From CAYWWM01 sp965198025 (lineage in GTDB: Bacteria; Acidobacteriota; Terriglobia; 2-12-FULL-54-10), in contig OZ240237.1 in NCBI GenBank assembly GCA_965198025.1, positions 2,728,001-2,792,000 of the forward strand: DNA of 64,000 bases, written 5' to 3'. The position numbers and the translations under genes were made by a program. Shown one piece after another: positions 18,575-26,999 of this stretch. Under the pieces are notes generated by a model, which was given only the letters and a program-made list of their open reading frames with translations, had not been told where the DNA came from and ran no database searches. Every line of letters starts with the position of its first letter. Position 1 is the first letter of the stretch.

Positions 18575-18604
18575 AGCGCCGCTCTTCTTCGAAGGGGCGG
18601 CGCT
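18575..18604 (+). terminator. GC-rich hairpin after the receptor relic
   Basis: An 8-bp perfect stem AGCGCCGC/GCGGCGCT with a 14-nt loop, 15 nt after the relic stop codon. No T tract follows, so it may be the remains of the former receptor gene's terminator rather than an active one. Confidence 0.35.
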
Positions 18605-18830
18605 GTGTCAATCTGAAGTACAAGAAAAACCCAAACAAATCAATGTACGATTGCAATAAGATCGGCTACGCGCTCGACTACATCAATCGAGTATGGGCAT
18701 TCGGTCTCGGTTCCGATTCCTGGTTCGTGCGAGAAGTACACTGACCGCTTGTACCGATAATACATTTTTCCTGTCCTCCGACCGCCAAAGCGTGGTAAGC
18801 TAAGGCGCTTCATTGGAGGCGCAAGTAGCC

Positions 18831-21257
18831 ATGCTCGTGTTGCGTGCAATCCTGTTCATCGCGATGTCTGGAGGGGGCTTTTTGTGGGCGGCAAGCCAGG
18901 ATACCCCGGCCTCTGCTCCTTCCTCCGCCGTCGAGCATCGCGCCATGATACAGCGCTACTGTTTCACCTGCCACAACGAACGACTGAAGACGGCGAACCT
19001 TCTGCTCGACACCATGAATGTCGCGAACCCCGCCGAAGACGCCGAGATATGGGAAAAGGTGGTGCGCAAGCTGCGGGGCCGTCAGATGCCCCCAGCCGGG
19101 ATGCCGCGGCCCGACGAAGCGAGCTATGATGCCTTCGTCAACTATCTGGAGACGGAGCTCGACAGGGCGGCTCAGGCCCATCCCAATCCTGGAAGACCCG
19201 TAATCCATCGCCTCAACCGCACCGAGTACACCAATGCCGTCCGCGATCTGCTGGCAGTGGAGATTGACGGCGAAGCTTTGCTTCCTGCGGACGACGCCGG
19301 GCAGGGTTTTGACAATATCGCCGAGATCCTTTCCGTTTCTCCCCTGCTGGTCGAACGGTACATTGCCGTTGCCCGGAAGGTCAGTCTGCTCGCCATCGGC
19401 GACCCCGACACCCGGCCCTACAGCGAGTCTTACGGCGTCAACCGGCGTCTCGTGCAGGACGACCGGGTCAGCGAGGATCTTCCCTTCGGAACACGCGGCG
19501 GAATGGTCATCCACCATCACTTCCCGCTCGACGGCGAGTACGTCATCAAGGTTCGCTTGCAGCGCAATAATGACAACTACATCCGTGGCCTGAACGAGCC
19601 GCACCAGTTGGATGTCCGGCTGGAAGGCAAGCTGCTGCAGTCCTTTCGGGTCGGTGGCGACCACCAGGGCCGGTCGAGTCCAGTCTATTCATTTATCAAT
19701 AAGGACTACGTGGGCGACCCGGAGCAGGAAATCTATGAGTTCTGGGCGGACGAGGGACTGGAGGTCAGCTTCACGGCTCAGGCCGGAACCCGATCTGTAG
19801 AGGTTGCGTTCTTGGAGGAACGCACGGAGCCGGAAGGTGAGCTGATGCCTCGGCAGGTCTTTGACGAACTGCTTTCTTACAAGGGCGGCGCGCCGGCTGT
19901 GGACAATGTTTTGATCTCCGGCCCGTACAACGCCAGCGGGCTGGGCGACACGCCGAGCCGACAGAAGATCTTTGTGTGCACACCGACAGCCGGTAATCCG
20001 AACAGTGAGACTGCCTGTGCCCGGGAGATTCTGTCTCAACTCGGCCACCGAGCCTTCCGCCGTCCAGTGACGGAAGCGGACGTTGAGACGCTGCTCAAGT
20101 TCTACGAAGTGGGTCGCCGACAGGGCGGGTTTGCAGAAGGCATCGCAACGGCTGTGCGCGGGATCCTGGTCAGTCCGGAATTTCTGTTCCGGATCGAGTA
20201 CGATCCGCCGGGCATCCAGGTCGGAACCCCGTATCGGGTAAGCGATCTGGAATTGGCTTCCCGGCTGTCGTTCTTCCTCTGGAGCAGCATCCCGGACGAC
20301 GAGCTGCTCAGCGTAGCGGAACAGGGTCGGCTACGCGAGGACGCGGTTCTGGAAGCCCAGGTAAACCGGATGCTGGCGGATCCGCGCTCCGAAGCCTTGG
20401 TCGAGAATTTTGTGATTCAGTGGCTGGGGCTGCGCCGCCTGAAGGCCATGTCTCCGGACCCCAAGGCGTTTCCTGATTTCGACGAAAACTTGCGGCAGGC
20501 GCTGGAACAGGAATCCATCCTGTTTGCCAAGAACATCGCCCGGGAGGATCGCAGCATTCTGGATTTTTTCCGGGCCGACTATACGTTCCTGAACGAGCGC
20601 CTGGCACGGCACTACGGGATTCCCAACATCTACGGAAGCGCAATGCGCCGCGTGGATCTGAACGACGAATCCCGCCAAGGCTTGCTGGGCCAGGGCAGCG
20701 TTCTGGCGGTCACGTCTTACGCCAACCGGACGGCGCCGACGCTGCGGGGAAAATGGGTGTTGGAGAATATCCTGGGGACTCCGCCTCCGGCGCCGCCCCC
20801 CGATGTTCCGGGCCTTACGGAAACCCAGGAGAGCGACCTTGTCCTGACCATGCGCGAGCGGATGGAGCAGCACCGCGGGAATCCGGCCTGCGCCGCTTGC
20901 CATAAGATGATGGACCCTCTGGGGTTTGCGCTTGAAAATTTTGATGCCGTCGGGCGATGGCGTGACGTCGAAGGTTCTGCGCCGATCAATTCCTCGGGCG
21001 TGCTGCCCGACGGCTCCGAGTTTGAAGGCCCGATCGAGCTGAGAGAAATCCTGCTGGGACAGCGCGAACTGTTCGCCCGAAACCTGACCGGGAAATTGCT
21101 CATGTACGCCCTGGGCCGCGGGATCGAACCCTACGACCAACCCGTCATCCGTCAGATTTTGCGGGAAGCCGCTCCTGGCGATTACCGTTGGTCGGCCCTG
21201 GTTACCGGAATTGTCAAAAGCATGCCGTTTCAAATGAGGAGGTCACGCGAGCCATGA
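18831..21257 (+). CDS. Exported cytochrome-like DUF1587/1595/1592/1588/1585 protein (module B)
   Basis: This is an 808-aa paralogue of the module A protein with the same domain order. It has a signal peptide (about 1-22), a first heme motif CFTCH (C44-H48) before NERLKTANL, LHRLNRTEYTNAVRDLL-type DUF1587, and the central DUF1595/1592 part with SRLSFFLWSSIPDDELL. A second heme motif CAACH (C687-H691) precedes MMDPLGFALENFD, and the protein closes with SMPFQMRRS in DUF1585. The start is the ATG at 18831 with GGAGG 11 nt before; a TTG at 18813 in frame lies on top of that ribosome site and is rejected. The stop overlaps the next ATG. Function is unknown beyond the heme motifs. Confidence 0.9.
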   Translation: MLVLRAILFIAMSGGGFLWAASQDTPASAPSSAVEHRAMIQRYCFTCHNERLKTANLLLDTMNVANPAEDAEIWEKVVRKLRGRQMPPAGMPRPDEASYDAFVNYLETELDRAAQAHPNPGRPVIHRLNRTEYTNAVRDLLAVEIDGEALLPADDAGQGFDNIAEILSVSPLLVERYIAVARKVSLLAIGDPDTRPYSESYGVNRRLVQDDRVSEDLPFGTRGGMVIHHHFPLDGEYVIKVRLQRNNDNYIRGLNEPHQLDVRLEGKLLQSFRVGGDHQGRSSPVYSFINKDYVGDPEQEIYEFWADEGLEVSFTAQAGTRSVEVAFLEERTEPEGELMPRQVFDELLSYKGGAPAVDNVLISGPYNASGLGDTPSRQKIFVCTPTAGNPNSETACAREILSQLGHRAFRRPVTEADVETLLKFYEVGRRQGGFAEGIATAVRGILVSPEFLFRIEYDPPGIQVGTPYRVSDLELASRLSFFLWSSIPDDELLSVAEQGRLREDAVLEAQVNRMLADPRSEALVENFVIQWLGLRRLKAMSPDPKAFPDFDENLRQALEQESILFAKNIAREDRSILDFFRADYTFLNERLARHYGIPNIYGSAMRRVDLNDESRQGLLGQGSVLAVTSYANRTAPTLRGKWVLENILGTPPPAPPPDVPGLTETQESDLVLTMRERMEQHRGNPACAACHKMMDPLGFALENFDAVGRWRDVEGSAPINSSGVLPDGSEFEGPIELREILLGQRELFARNLTGKLLMYALGRGIEPYDQPVIRQILREAAPGDYRWSALVTGIVKSMPFQMRRSREP

Positions 21258-22609
21258 TGATATTCAAGAAGGTGATCCCACGACGCACATTCTTGCGAGG
21301 AGCCGGCGCGACGCTGGCTCTGCCGTTGCTCGATGGAATGATGCCCGCATTCGCGCGCGCGGCGGACACGGCCGGGAAACCGCCGTTGCGGTTCTCCGTC
21401 GTCTTCGTTCCAAACGGGCGGATCATGAAGTCCTGGACGCCGCAGCAGGAAGGCGCCGGGTATGCGATGCCTCCGACTCTGGCGCCGTTGTCAGACTTCC
21501 GCGACCACATGCTGGTCGTGAGTGACTTGGCGACCCTGCCCGATGAAAAGTTGATGCGGGCCTCGATTGGCCTCGACGCCGGGCCGCATGCGACAGCCAG
21601 CGGGGTCTTCCTGACCGGTGTATACCCGCATCGGGGCGGCCAGGCGGGCACCTCGGTGGATCAGATCATCGCCCAGGAGACCAGAAAATATACCCAGTTG
21701 GCGTCCCTCGAGATGTCGCTCGAATCCGGCGAGACGGGCGAGGGCGGCGACGGCGCGGACAGCGAAGCTTTCCTGAATACTCTTTCGTGGCGTAGCGAAA
21801 CGACACCGCTCCCGTCGGAAAACAATCCGCGCAAGATCTTTGAGCGGCTGTTTGGGGAGAGCGACAGCACCGATGCGGAAGAGCGTCTCCGCCTCATGCG
21901 CGAAGACCGCAGCATCCTGGACGTCGTCACCGATCAGGTGGCGCGCCTTTCCCGGGATCTGGGAGCCGGGGACCAGAGGAAGCTCGACGAATACCTCTCG
22001 GCGATCCGCGATGTCGAGCGGCGCTTGCGGCTGGCCGAAGATTCAAAGGCTATGGACCTGCCGGAAATGGAGCGCCCCGCCGGCATGCCCTCCGACTATG
22101 AAGAGCACGCCAAGCTCATGTTTGATTTGCAGGTCCTGGCTTATCAGAGTGACATGACGCGCGTCGTTACCTTTTCCATGGCGCGCGAGAAGAGCGAGCG
22201 CGCGTACAGGGAGATCGGTCTGCAGGAAGGGCATCATGCGCTGACGCACCACGGCGGCAACACCGCCATGATCGCCAAATGCGAGCAGCTCGAGACCTAT
22301 CATTCCAGACAGTTCGCTTACTTCCTCGACAGGATGCGTTCGACACCCGATGGTGACGGCTCGCTGCTCGACCATTCGATCGTTCTCTACGGCAGCAGCT
22401 TGAGCGACGGGAACGCGCATTCGCGCCGGGACCTCCCGATTGTGCTGGCGGGCGGTGGAAGCGGCCGGATCAACAGCGGGCGCCATCTCCGCGTCGCCCA
22501 GGACACCCCGCTGACCAACCTCTTCCTGACCATCATGGAAATGTCCGGAGTCGCCGTCGAGAACTTCGGCGACAGTACCGGGAAACTGGATCTGCTTTCG
22601 ATTGCGTAA
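21254..22609 (+). CDS. Tat-exported DUF1552 (HXXSHH-family) protein (module B)
   Basis: This is a 451-aa protein. It has a twin-arginine signal PRRTFLRG (R10-R11) with the hydrophobic part to about 33. The signature is HALTHH (328-333), again Thr for Ser, preceded by DMTRVVTFSMARE and followed by the DGDGSLLDHSIVLYGSSLSDGN block. The ATG overlaps the upstream stop (ATGA), and an AGGAGGT ribosome site lies 10 nt upstream inside the end of the DUF1592 gene, so the two proteins are made in a coupled way. An ankyrin gene follows 51 nt later. Confidence 0.9.
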   Translation: MMIFKKVIPRRTFLRGAGATLALPLLDGMMPAFARAADTAGKPPLRFSVVFVPNGRIMKSWTPQQEGAGYAMPPTLAPLSDFRDHMLVVSDLATLPDEKLMRASIGLDAGPHATASGVFLTGVYPHRGGQAGTSVDQIIAQETRKYTQLASLEMSLESGETGEGGDGADSEAFLNTLSWRSETTPLPSENNPRKIFERLFGESDSTDAEERLRLMREDRSILDVVTDQVARLSRDLGAGDQRKLDEYLSAIRDVERRLRLAEDSKAMDLPEMERPAGMPSDYEEHAKLMFDLQVLAYQSDMTRVVTFSMAREKSERAYREIGLQEGHHALTHHGGNTAMIAKCEQLETYHSRQFAYFLDRMRSTPDGDGSLLDHSIVLYGSSLSDGNAHSRRDLPIVLAGGGSGRINSGRHLRVAQDTPLTNLFLTIMEMSGVAVENFGDSTGKLDLLSIA

Positions 22610-22621
22610 CGTTTCACTCGT

Positions 22622-22650
22622 GTCCCTCTTCCGCGATGCGGGAGAGGGAC
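22622..22650 (+). promoter_or_regulatory. Hairpin covering the ribosome site of the ankyrin gene
   Basis: Two 13-nt arms (GTCCCTCTTCCGC and GCGGGAGAGGGAC, one G-T wobble) around a GAT loop form a strong stem between the DUF1552 and ankyrin genes. The only Shine-Dalgarno-like sequence for the ATG at 22661, GGGAGAGGGA, is in the 3' arm. No T tract follows, so translation control is more likely than termination. This is inference from pairing. Confidence 0.4.
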
Positions 22651-22660
22651 CTGCACAGCT

Positions 22661-24280
22661 ATGACAACCAACCGCCGAGGCAACCTGAACCGCATTACCG
22701 GATGGGGGATCGCCGTCCTTCTCTTGCTCGGGACGGCTTCCCTCGCCGCTGATGTTCCATTGGTCGAAGCGGCCAAGAACCGGAACCCCGCCGCCGTACG
22801 TGCGCTGCTCGGTCAGAACGTGGACGTGAATGCCGCTCAGGGCGATGGCGCAACCGCGCTCGCATGGGCCGCGCATTTGGGTGACAGTGAAACTGCGGAG
22901 CTTCTGATCCAGGCCGGAGCGGACGTGAATCGGGCGAACGACTACAGTGTTACGCCGCTGTCGCTCGCCTGCACTAAGGGGAATCCAGATCTCATCCGGA
23001 AGCTGCTGGACGCCGGGGCGGATCCGAATGCTGCACGCAGGACCGGCGAAACGCCACTGATGACCTGCGCGCGGACGGGCAGCGCGGAGGCTGTCAAGCT
23101 GCTGCTCGAACGCGGCGCCGACGCGAACGCCAAAGAGAACCGCCGTGGACAGACCGCGCTCATGTGGGCAGCCGCCCAGAAGCACTCCGAAGTTGCAGCA
23201 GTGCTGATGGCTCACGGAGCGGACCCGAACGCCGTCTCGCACAGGCCGGATGGTTTCGCTCCCGCGCAGTATCTGACCTACGGCGTCTACTACCGTGACC
23301 CCAGTGGACCGGACAATTTCGGCCCGAACGACGTCCATCCCGACCCGGCATCCTCGCGCGGCGGATTTACGGCGCTGATGTTCGCCGCCCGCCAGGGTGA
23401 TATCGATTCCGCGCGGCTTTTGCTCGAAGCGGGCACCGATATCAACTATTCTTCGCCGGAGCACGGCAGCGCGCTGGTCATTGCCGCTGCGAGCAGCCAG
23501 GAAGAGTTTGCACGGTTTTTGGTCGAGCGGGGTGCCGACCCGAACGCAACCGACCGCTGGGGCTTCGCGCCGCTCCACTACGCGCTGCGCGACGGCATCA
23601 CCGCCATCGGTATGTCTCGGGAGCGCATTCCCACCGACAGCTACTGGCTGCGGCCCAGCATGCCGGGTCTCGTCGAGTCGCTGCTCGACCACGGGGCCGA
23701 CCCGAATGTCCGTGTCGAGGGCGGCTTTCCAGTATTTGACTATCCGCCGTTCGGACGCACCACGGGAAACTCCATGCCGCGCATCCGGCAGCCCGGCGCG
23801 ACCCCGTTTCTCCTCGCCGCCGCATCGCTCGATGCCCGTCTGATGCAGCTACTGATCGACCACGGGGCGGACCCCATGCTCACTACGAATGAAGGCACCA
23901 CACCCCTGATGGTGGCTGCAGGGCTGGGCCGGATGGAAGACCTGACGGATGAAGAGGAGCAGAAAGCGCTCCAAGCCGCGCGTCTCGCTCTGGAGCAGGC
24001 CAACGATGTGAACGCCGCCAATCAAGACGGCCGGACCGCGCTCGCTGCGGCCGTGTTCGTGGGGGCGAACCGCTTGGTTCAACTGCTCGCGGACCACGGA
24101 GCCGATCTCGAAACCCCGGACCGCTATGGCCAGACGGCGCTGAGCATCGCGCGAGGTCTTCCGCCCAAGGTTCCAGGCCGCGACAAACGTTTCTACACAG
24201 CCTCGCCCCATCCGGAGACTGCGGAGCTTCTCTTGCGATTAGGCGCTAAGCCCCTGGAAGTTTCTCCATCCGACCGTTAA
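22661..24280 (+). CDS. Exported ankyrin-repeat protein (module B)
   Basis: This is a 539-aa protein with a Sec signal (about 10-30, GIAVLLLLGTASLAAD). It has about eleven ankyrin repeats beginning with VEAAKNRNPAAVRALLGQ. A non-repeat insert near 185-230 (rich in Pro, Tyr and Asp) and a long loop near 310-370 break the stack, at the same places as in the two homologues. It lies 51 nt after the module B DUF1552 gene; its ribosome site is within a hairpin. It presumably binds another periplasmic protein, perhaps a product of the neighbouring genes; this is not shown by sequence. Confidence 0.88.
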   Translation: MTTNRRGNLNRITGWGIAVLLLLGTASLAADVPLVEAAKNRNPAAVRALLGQNVDVNAAQGDGATALAWAAHLGDSETAELLIQAGADVNRANDYSVTPLSLACTKGNPDLIRKLLDAGADPNAARRTGETPLMTCARTGSAEAVKLLLERGADANAKENRRGQTALMWAAAQKHSEVAAVLMAHGADPNAVSHRPDGFAPAQYLTYGVYYRDPSGPDNFGPNDVHPDPASSRGGFTALMFAARQGDIDSARLLLEAGTDINYSSPEHGSALVIAAASSQEEFARFLVERGADPNATDRWGFAPLHYALRDGITAIGMSRERIPTDSYWLRPSMPGLVESLLDHGADPNVRVEGGFPVFDYPPFGRTTGNSMPRIRQPGATPFLLAAASLDARLMQLLIDHGADPMLTTNEGTTPLMVAAGLGRMEDLTDEEEQKALQAARLALEQANDVNAANQDGRTALAAAVFVGANRLVQLLADHGADLETPDRYGQTALSIARGLPPKVPGRDKRFYTASPHPETAELLLRLGAKPLEVSPSDR

Positions 24281-24310
24281 CCGGCCGGCCTCCTCCACGC
24301 CCAATTCTCC

Positions 24311-24339
24311 TTGACTTCCCTAGCCCGCTGCGGGATGAT
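24311..24339 (+). promoter_or_regulatory. Candidate sigma-70 promoter for the SoxC-like gene
   Basis: TTGACT (24311-24316), a 17-nt spacer, then GATGAT (24334-24339), 66 nt before the ATG at 24406. The -35 matches 5 of 6 and the -10 matches 4 of 6. Confidence 0.45.
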
Positions 24340-24405
24340 TCTGTGCAGAACCGGGTCGCGACATCACAGTTTCGGAGTTTATTTCTGAGGATCGGGAGGT
24401 AGCTT

Positions 24406-25776
24406 ATGAAACCAAAGGAATCGGGTCGGCGGCAGTTTCTCAAAGGGAGCGCCGCGCTGGTCGGCGGATTGGCTGCGGGCGGCTTGGGCGGCTTGCAGGT
24501 GGCCAGCGGCCAGCAACAAACGCCTGAGCCGGAGTACATCCAGCGCACGGGTGTGCCCCCATCCAGCACGCGATCCGACTATGACACCATCGCGCGGCGC
24601 GGGTTCGCCGGGCAAGGCGTCAGCGCTTATACCCCGCTCCAGGACCTGAAAGGAATCATCACTCCAAACGAAGTCCATTTCGAGGTCAACCACGAGAACG
24701 GCGTCATCCCTGTCATTGATCCGACCCAGTTCAAGCTGGTGATCCAGGGCATGGTGGACCGCCCACTCGTGTTAACGATGGATGAGATCAAGCGCCTTCC
24801 CTCCGTGTCCCGTATCTGTTTCCTGGAATGCAACGGGAACGGCAGCCGCATCTTTAACGCTGAAGCCAAGACGGCCCAGGACACGCACGGCCGCGTGAGC
24901 ACCAGCGAGTGGACCGGCGTGCCGTTTTCGCTTCTGCTCCGCGAGGCCGGCATGCAACCGGGCGCGAAGTGGCTGATCACGCAGGCATCGGACCCGAGCC
25001 GTCATGCCCATGACATTCCTGTGTTCAAAGCCATGGAAGACGGCTTCCTGGCATACGCGCAGAACGGCGCGCCGTTGCGCATGGAGCAGGGCTTCCCGCT
25101 GCGGGTGGTGCTGCCCGGATGGGGCGGTCGCATGAATGTAAAATGGATCAACCGCATCCGTGTCTCGGATCATCCCTACCTGCCGCGGCAGGAGATTTTC
25201 GCGCACATGGACCATTCGCCCGTCGGCCCGCTCACCTGGTGGATGGCGGGCAACCAGGCGATGACGTACCAATTCATCATGTACCCGAAATCGGTCATCA
25301 CCTTCCCGTCCGGCGGACAGAAGCTCCCCGGCCCGGGACCGTATGAAATCCAAGGCCTGGCCTGGTCCGGCGCCGGTCGAGTTCGTCGCGTCGAGGTCTC
25401 GACCGACGGCGGTCGCACCTACCAGGACGCACAGTTGCAGGAGCCGATTCTTCCGAAGGCACACACGCGGTTCCGCTTCGCCTGGCATTGGAACGGCGAA
25501 GAGGCTCTGTTGCAGTCCCGCTGTACCGACGAGACCGGCGACGTGCAACCGACTCCGGGGCAGGTAACGGAAATCTGGGGCACCGACAATAGCGACGAGT
25601 GCCGCAACCTGATGGGCGACCTCTGCACCCGCATTCCGCGCCGGACGGTCAATGCCGTGATCACCACCTGGAAGCTCAACCAGGACGGAACCGTCGTGAA
25701 CCACATGCCGTCGATGCCTCGCAGCACCGAGGTGGCGGCTATGTTCGATGCCGTGATTGCCGAGCACAGCCATTAG
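24406..25776 (+). CDS. SoxC-like sulfite dehydrogenase, molybdopterin subunit
   Basis: This is a 456-aa exported molybdoenzyme of the sulfite oxidase family. It has a Tat signal (GRRQFLKGSAALVGG) and a sulfite-oxidase-type Moco domain with the Mo-ligating Cys in CFLECNGNG (Cys at 142). A C-terminal dimerisation/Ig-like domain carries RVRRVEVSTDGGRTY and the closing FAWHWNG stretch. Length and order fit SoxC/SorA rather than the shorter YedY (MsrP). The ribosome site GGGAGGT precedes the ATG. A monoheme cytochrome c gene follows on the same strand, as in SorAB or SoxCD pairs, so electrons probably pass from the Mo site to that cytochrome. The substrate, sulfite or another sulfur compound, is not certain. 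Confidence 0.85.
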   Translation: MKPKESGRRQFLKGSAALVGGLAAGGLGGLQVASGQQQTPEPEYIQRTGVPPSSTRSDYDTIARRGFAGQGVSAYTPLQDLKGIITPNEVHFEVNHENGVIPVIDPTQFKLVIQGMVDRPLVLTMDEIKRLPSVSRICFLECNGNGSRIFNAEAKTAQDTHGRVSTSEWTGVPFSLLLREAGMQPGAKWLITQASDPSRHAHDIPVFKAMEDGFLAYAQNGAPLRMEQGFPLRVVLPGWGGRMNVKWINRIRVSDHPYLPRQEIFAHMDHSPVGPLTWWMAGNQAMTYQFIMYPKSVITFPSGGQKLPGPGPYEIQGLAWSGAGRVRRVEVSTDGGRTYQDAQLQEPILPKAHTRFRFAWHWNGEEALLQSRCTDETGDVQPTPGQVTEIWGTDNSDECRNLMGDLCTRIPRRTVNAVITTWKLNQDGTVVNHMPSMPRSTEVAAMFDAVIAEHSH

Positions 25777-25991
25777 CCACAGTGAATTGTCGTTATTTGA
25801 TAGTGGTTAGCGGTTCGTGGCTAGTTGCGGCACGCGGTGAGTGCTGTGCCTTTTGGGTCTCTCCGTCAGGGACACGGCTTCAGTTGTGCCGCAACGGTCA
25901 AAGAAACGCGGGGGCAGCCCCCTGAGGTTCGTCTGTCGCTTTCCAATTGAGAGCATTCTGTAACGGAAGGACGAAAACGTTGCGAGGAATT

Positions 25992-26510
25992 ATGTTCTGG
26001 CGGCAACTCTGGATGGTTCTGGCAATCGCTCTGGTGGGCGCGCCCGCTGTGCCCGCCCAGATGCCCACCTATGGCCTTGGCAGGCCGCCGGCTGCGAATG
26101 AGCTCGGCGGCACTGAGCTGGCCGTCAGTCCTCGGGGAACGGAGCTTCCGGAGGGAAGAGGAACCGCCCGACAAGGCGCTCCAATCTATGCGGCGAAGTG
26201 CCAGCTCTGCCACGGCCTTGAAGGCGCGGGCGGCCCATACAACCGTCTGGTGGGCGGCAACGTCGAGGAGTTTCCTTTTGCCACGATTCTGTGGGACTTC
26301 ATCCATCGTTCCATGCCCCGCCAGTTGCCGGACATTGGTCGCCGTGGTCCGGGGCTCACGCCTGACGAGGTCTACTCCCTGACCGCCTACATTCTCTTCC
26401 TCAACAATGTCGTCGAAGAGAACCAGGTCCTCGACCGCCAGTCCCTGCCCCGCGTCCGCATGCCGCTCTTGAGCGACCAGCTCGAACGCGCCATGGCCGT
26501 TCCGCGCTAG
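25992..26510 (+). CDS. Exported monoheme c-type cytochrome, partner of the SoxC-like enzyme
   Basis: This is a 172-aa protein with a Sec signal (about 6-23, ending VPAQ). One CxxCH site (CQLCH, C70-H74) lies in the context YAAKCQLCHGLEGAGG. The distal Met ligand is probably in HRSMPRQLPD, followed by DEVYSLTAYILFLNN, a typical class I cytochrome C-terminal helix. A TTG at 25980 with GGAAGGACG 7 nt upstream is an alternative start that adds MRGI. It follows the molybdoenzyme by about 215 nt. The stop codon overlaps the first base of a dispersed repeat element. Confidence 0.85.
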   Translation: MFWRQLWMVLAIALVGAPAVPAQMPTYGLGRPPAANELGGTELAVSPRGTELPEGRGTARQGAPIYAAKCQLCHGLEGAGGPYNRLVGGNVEEFPFATILWDFIHRSMPRQLPDIGRRGPGLTPDEVYSLTAYILFLNNVVEENQVLDRQSLPRVRMPLLSDQLERAMAVPR

Positions 26511-26608
26511 ACCATTTGCAGCGTTGCTGTATAGCCCGCCAGTAGCGACAGGCCTCTGGCCTGTCCCCATTGTGCAGGCCCCCGACCTGCACGGATTCTT
26601 CGAGTCCC
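26510..26608. repeat. Dispersed palindromic element, copy 3, joined to a GTAGCGACAGGCCT unit
   Basis: It begins with GACCATTTGCAGCGTTGC and GTATAGCCCGC as in the 6136 and 6456 copies, then changes into a second repeat type (GTAGCGACAGGCCT, hairpin with AGGCCTGTCCCC). That second type is also present at 49158. The element starts on the last base of the cytochrome stop codon. Confidence 0.65.
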
Positions 26609-26850
26609 AAATCCCGCTCCGGATGTTCCGTGCCTCGGCTTCTCCGTTGGTTGGGGTGGCCGGGCGTGCCGTTCCGTTTTCCCAAGTCCCGAGTCCCGAA
26701 TTGCAGGTCCGCTATCCAAGTCCCAGGGGTGGTTTTTAGGCCACAGCGTGCCGTACTGGTTCCCTTTGCCGCCGGCCCCACCCATGCACCGTCCGCAAGG
26801 CCCGAAACGCCCCTTTTTTTAGTGTTTTTATAGTGAATTTGGTATTCCGA

Positions 26851-26897
26851 AGGAACGGAAGGAACCGCAAGAACCGCATCTACCGCAGGAACCGAAA
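26851..26897. repeat. GAACCGAA 9-bp tandem repeat, copy 2
   Basis: About five diverged units (GAACGGAAG, GAACCGCAA, GAACCGCAT, TACCGCAG, GAACCGAAA) in the 489-bp gap between convergent genes. Between this and the 26510 element no gene or other structure is seen. Confidence 0.65.
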
Positions 26898-26940
26898 ATC
26901 GCCAGAAACGGCGTTTTTCTGCTCTAATCCGAAAAGCGAA

Positions 26941-26967
26941 AGCGCGCGTCGTAGACGCGCGCTTTTT
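26941..26967. terminator. Rho-independent terminator between convergent genes
   Basis: Perfect 10-bp stem AGCGCGCGTC/GACGCGCGCT with a GTA loop and TTTTT on the plus strand. On the minus strand it is followed by a TTCGCTTTTC stretch, so it can serve both the cytochrome side and the ankyrin gene ending at 27000. Confidence 0.8.
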
Positions 26968-26999
26968 ATGAATGGAAGTAGTCTGACGTCCGGGGGGCC

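Noticed and set aside
22043..23692. 549-codon minus-strand frame
   Set aside because: It lies opposite the DUF1552 and ankyrin genes of module B and reads as low-complexity, antisense sequence.
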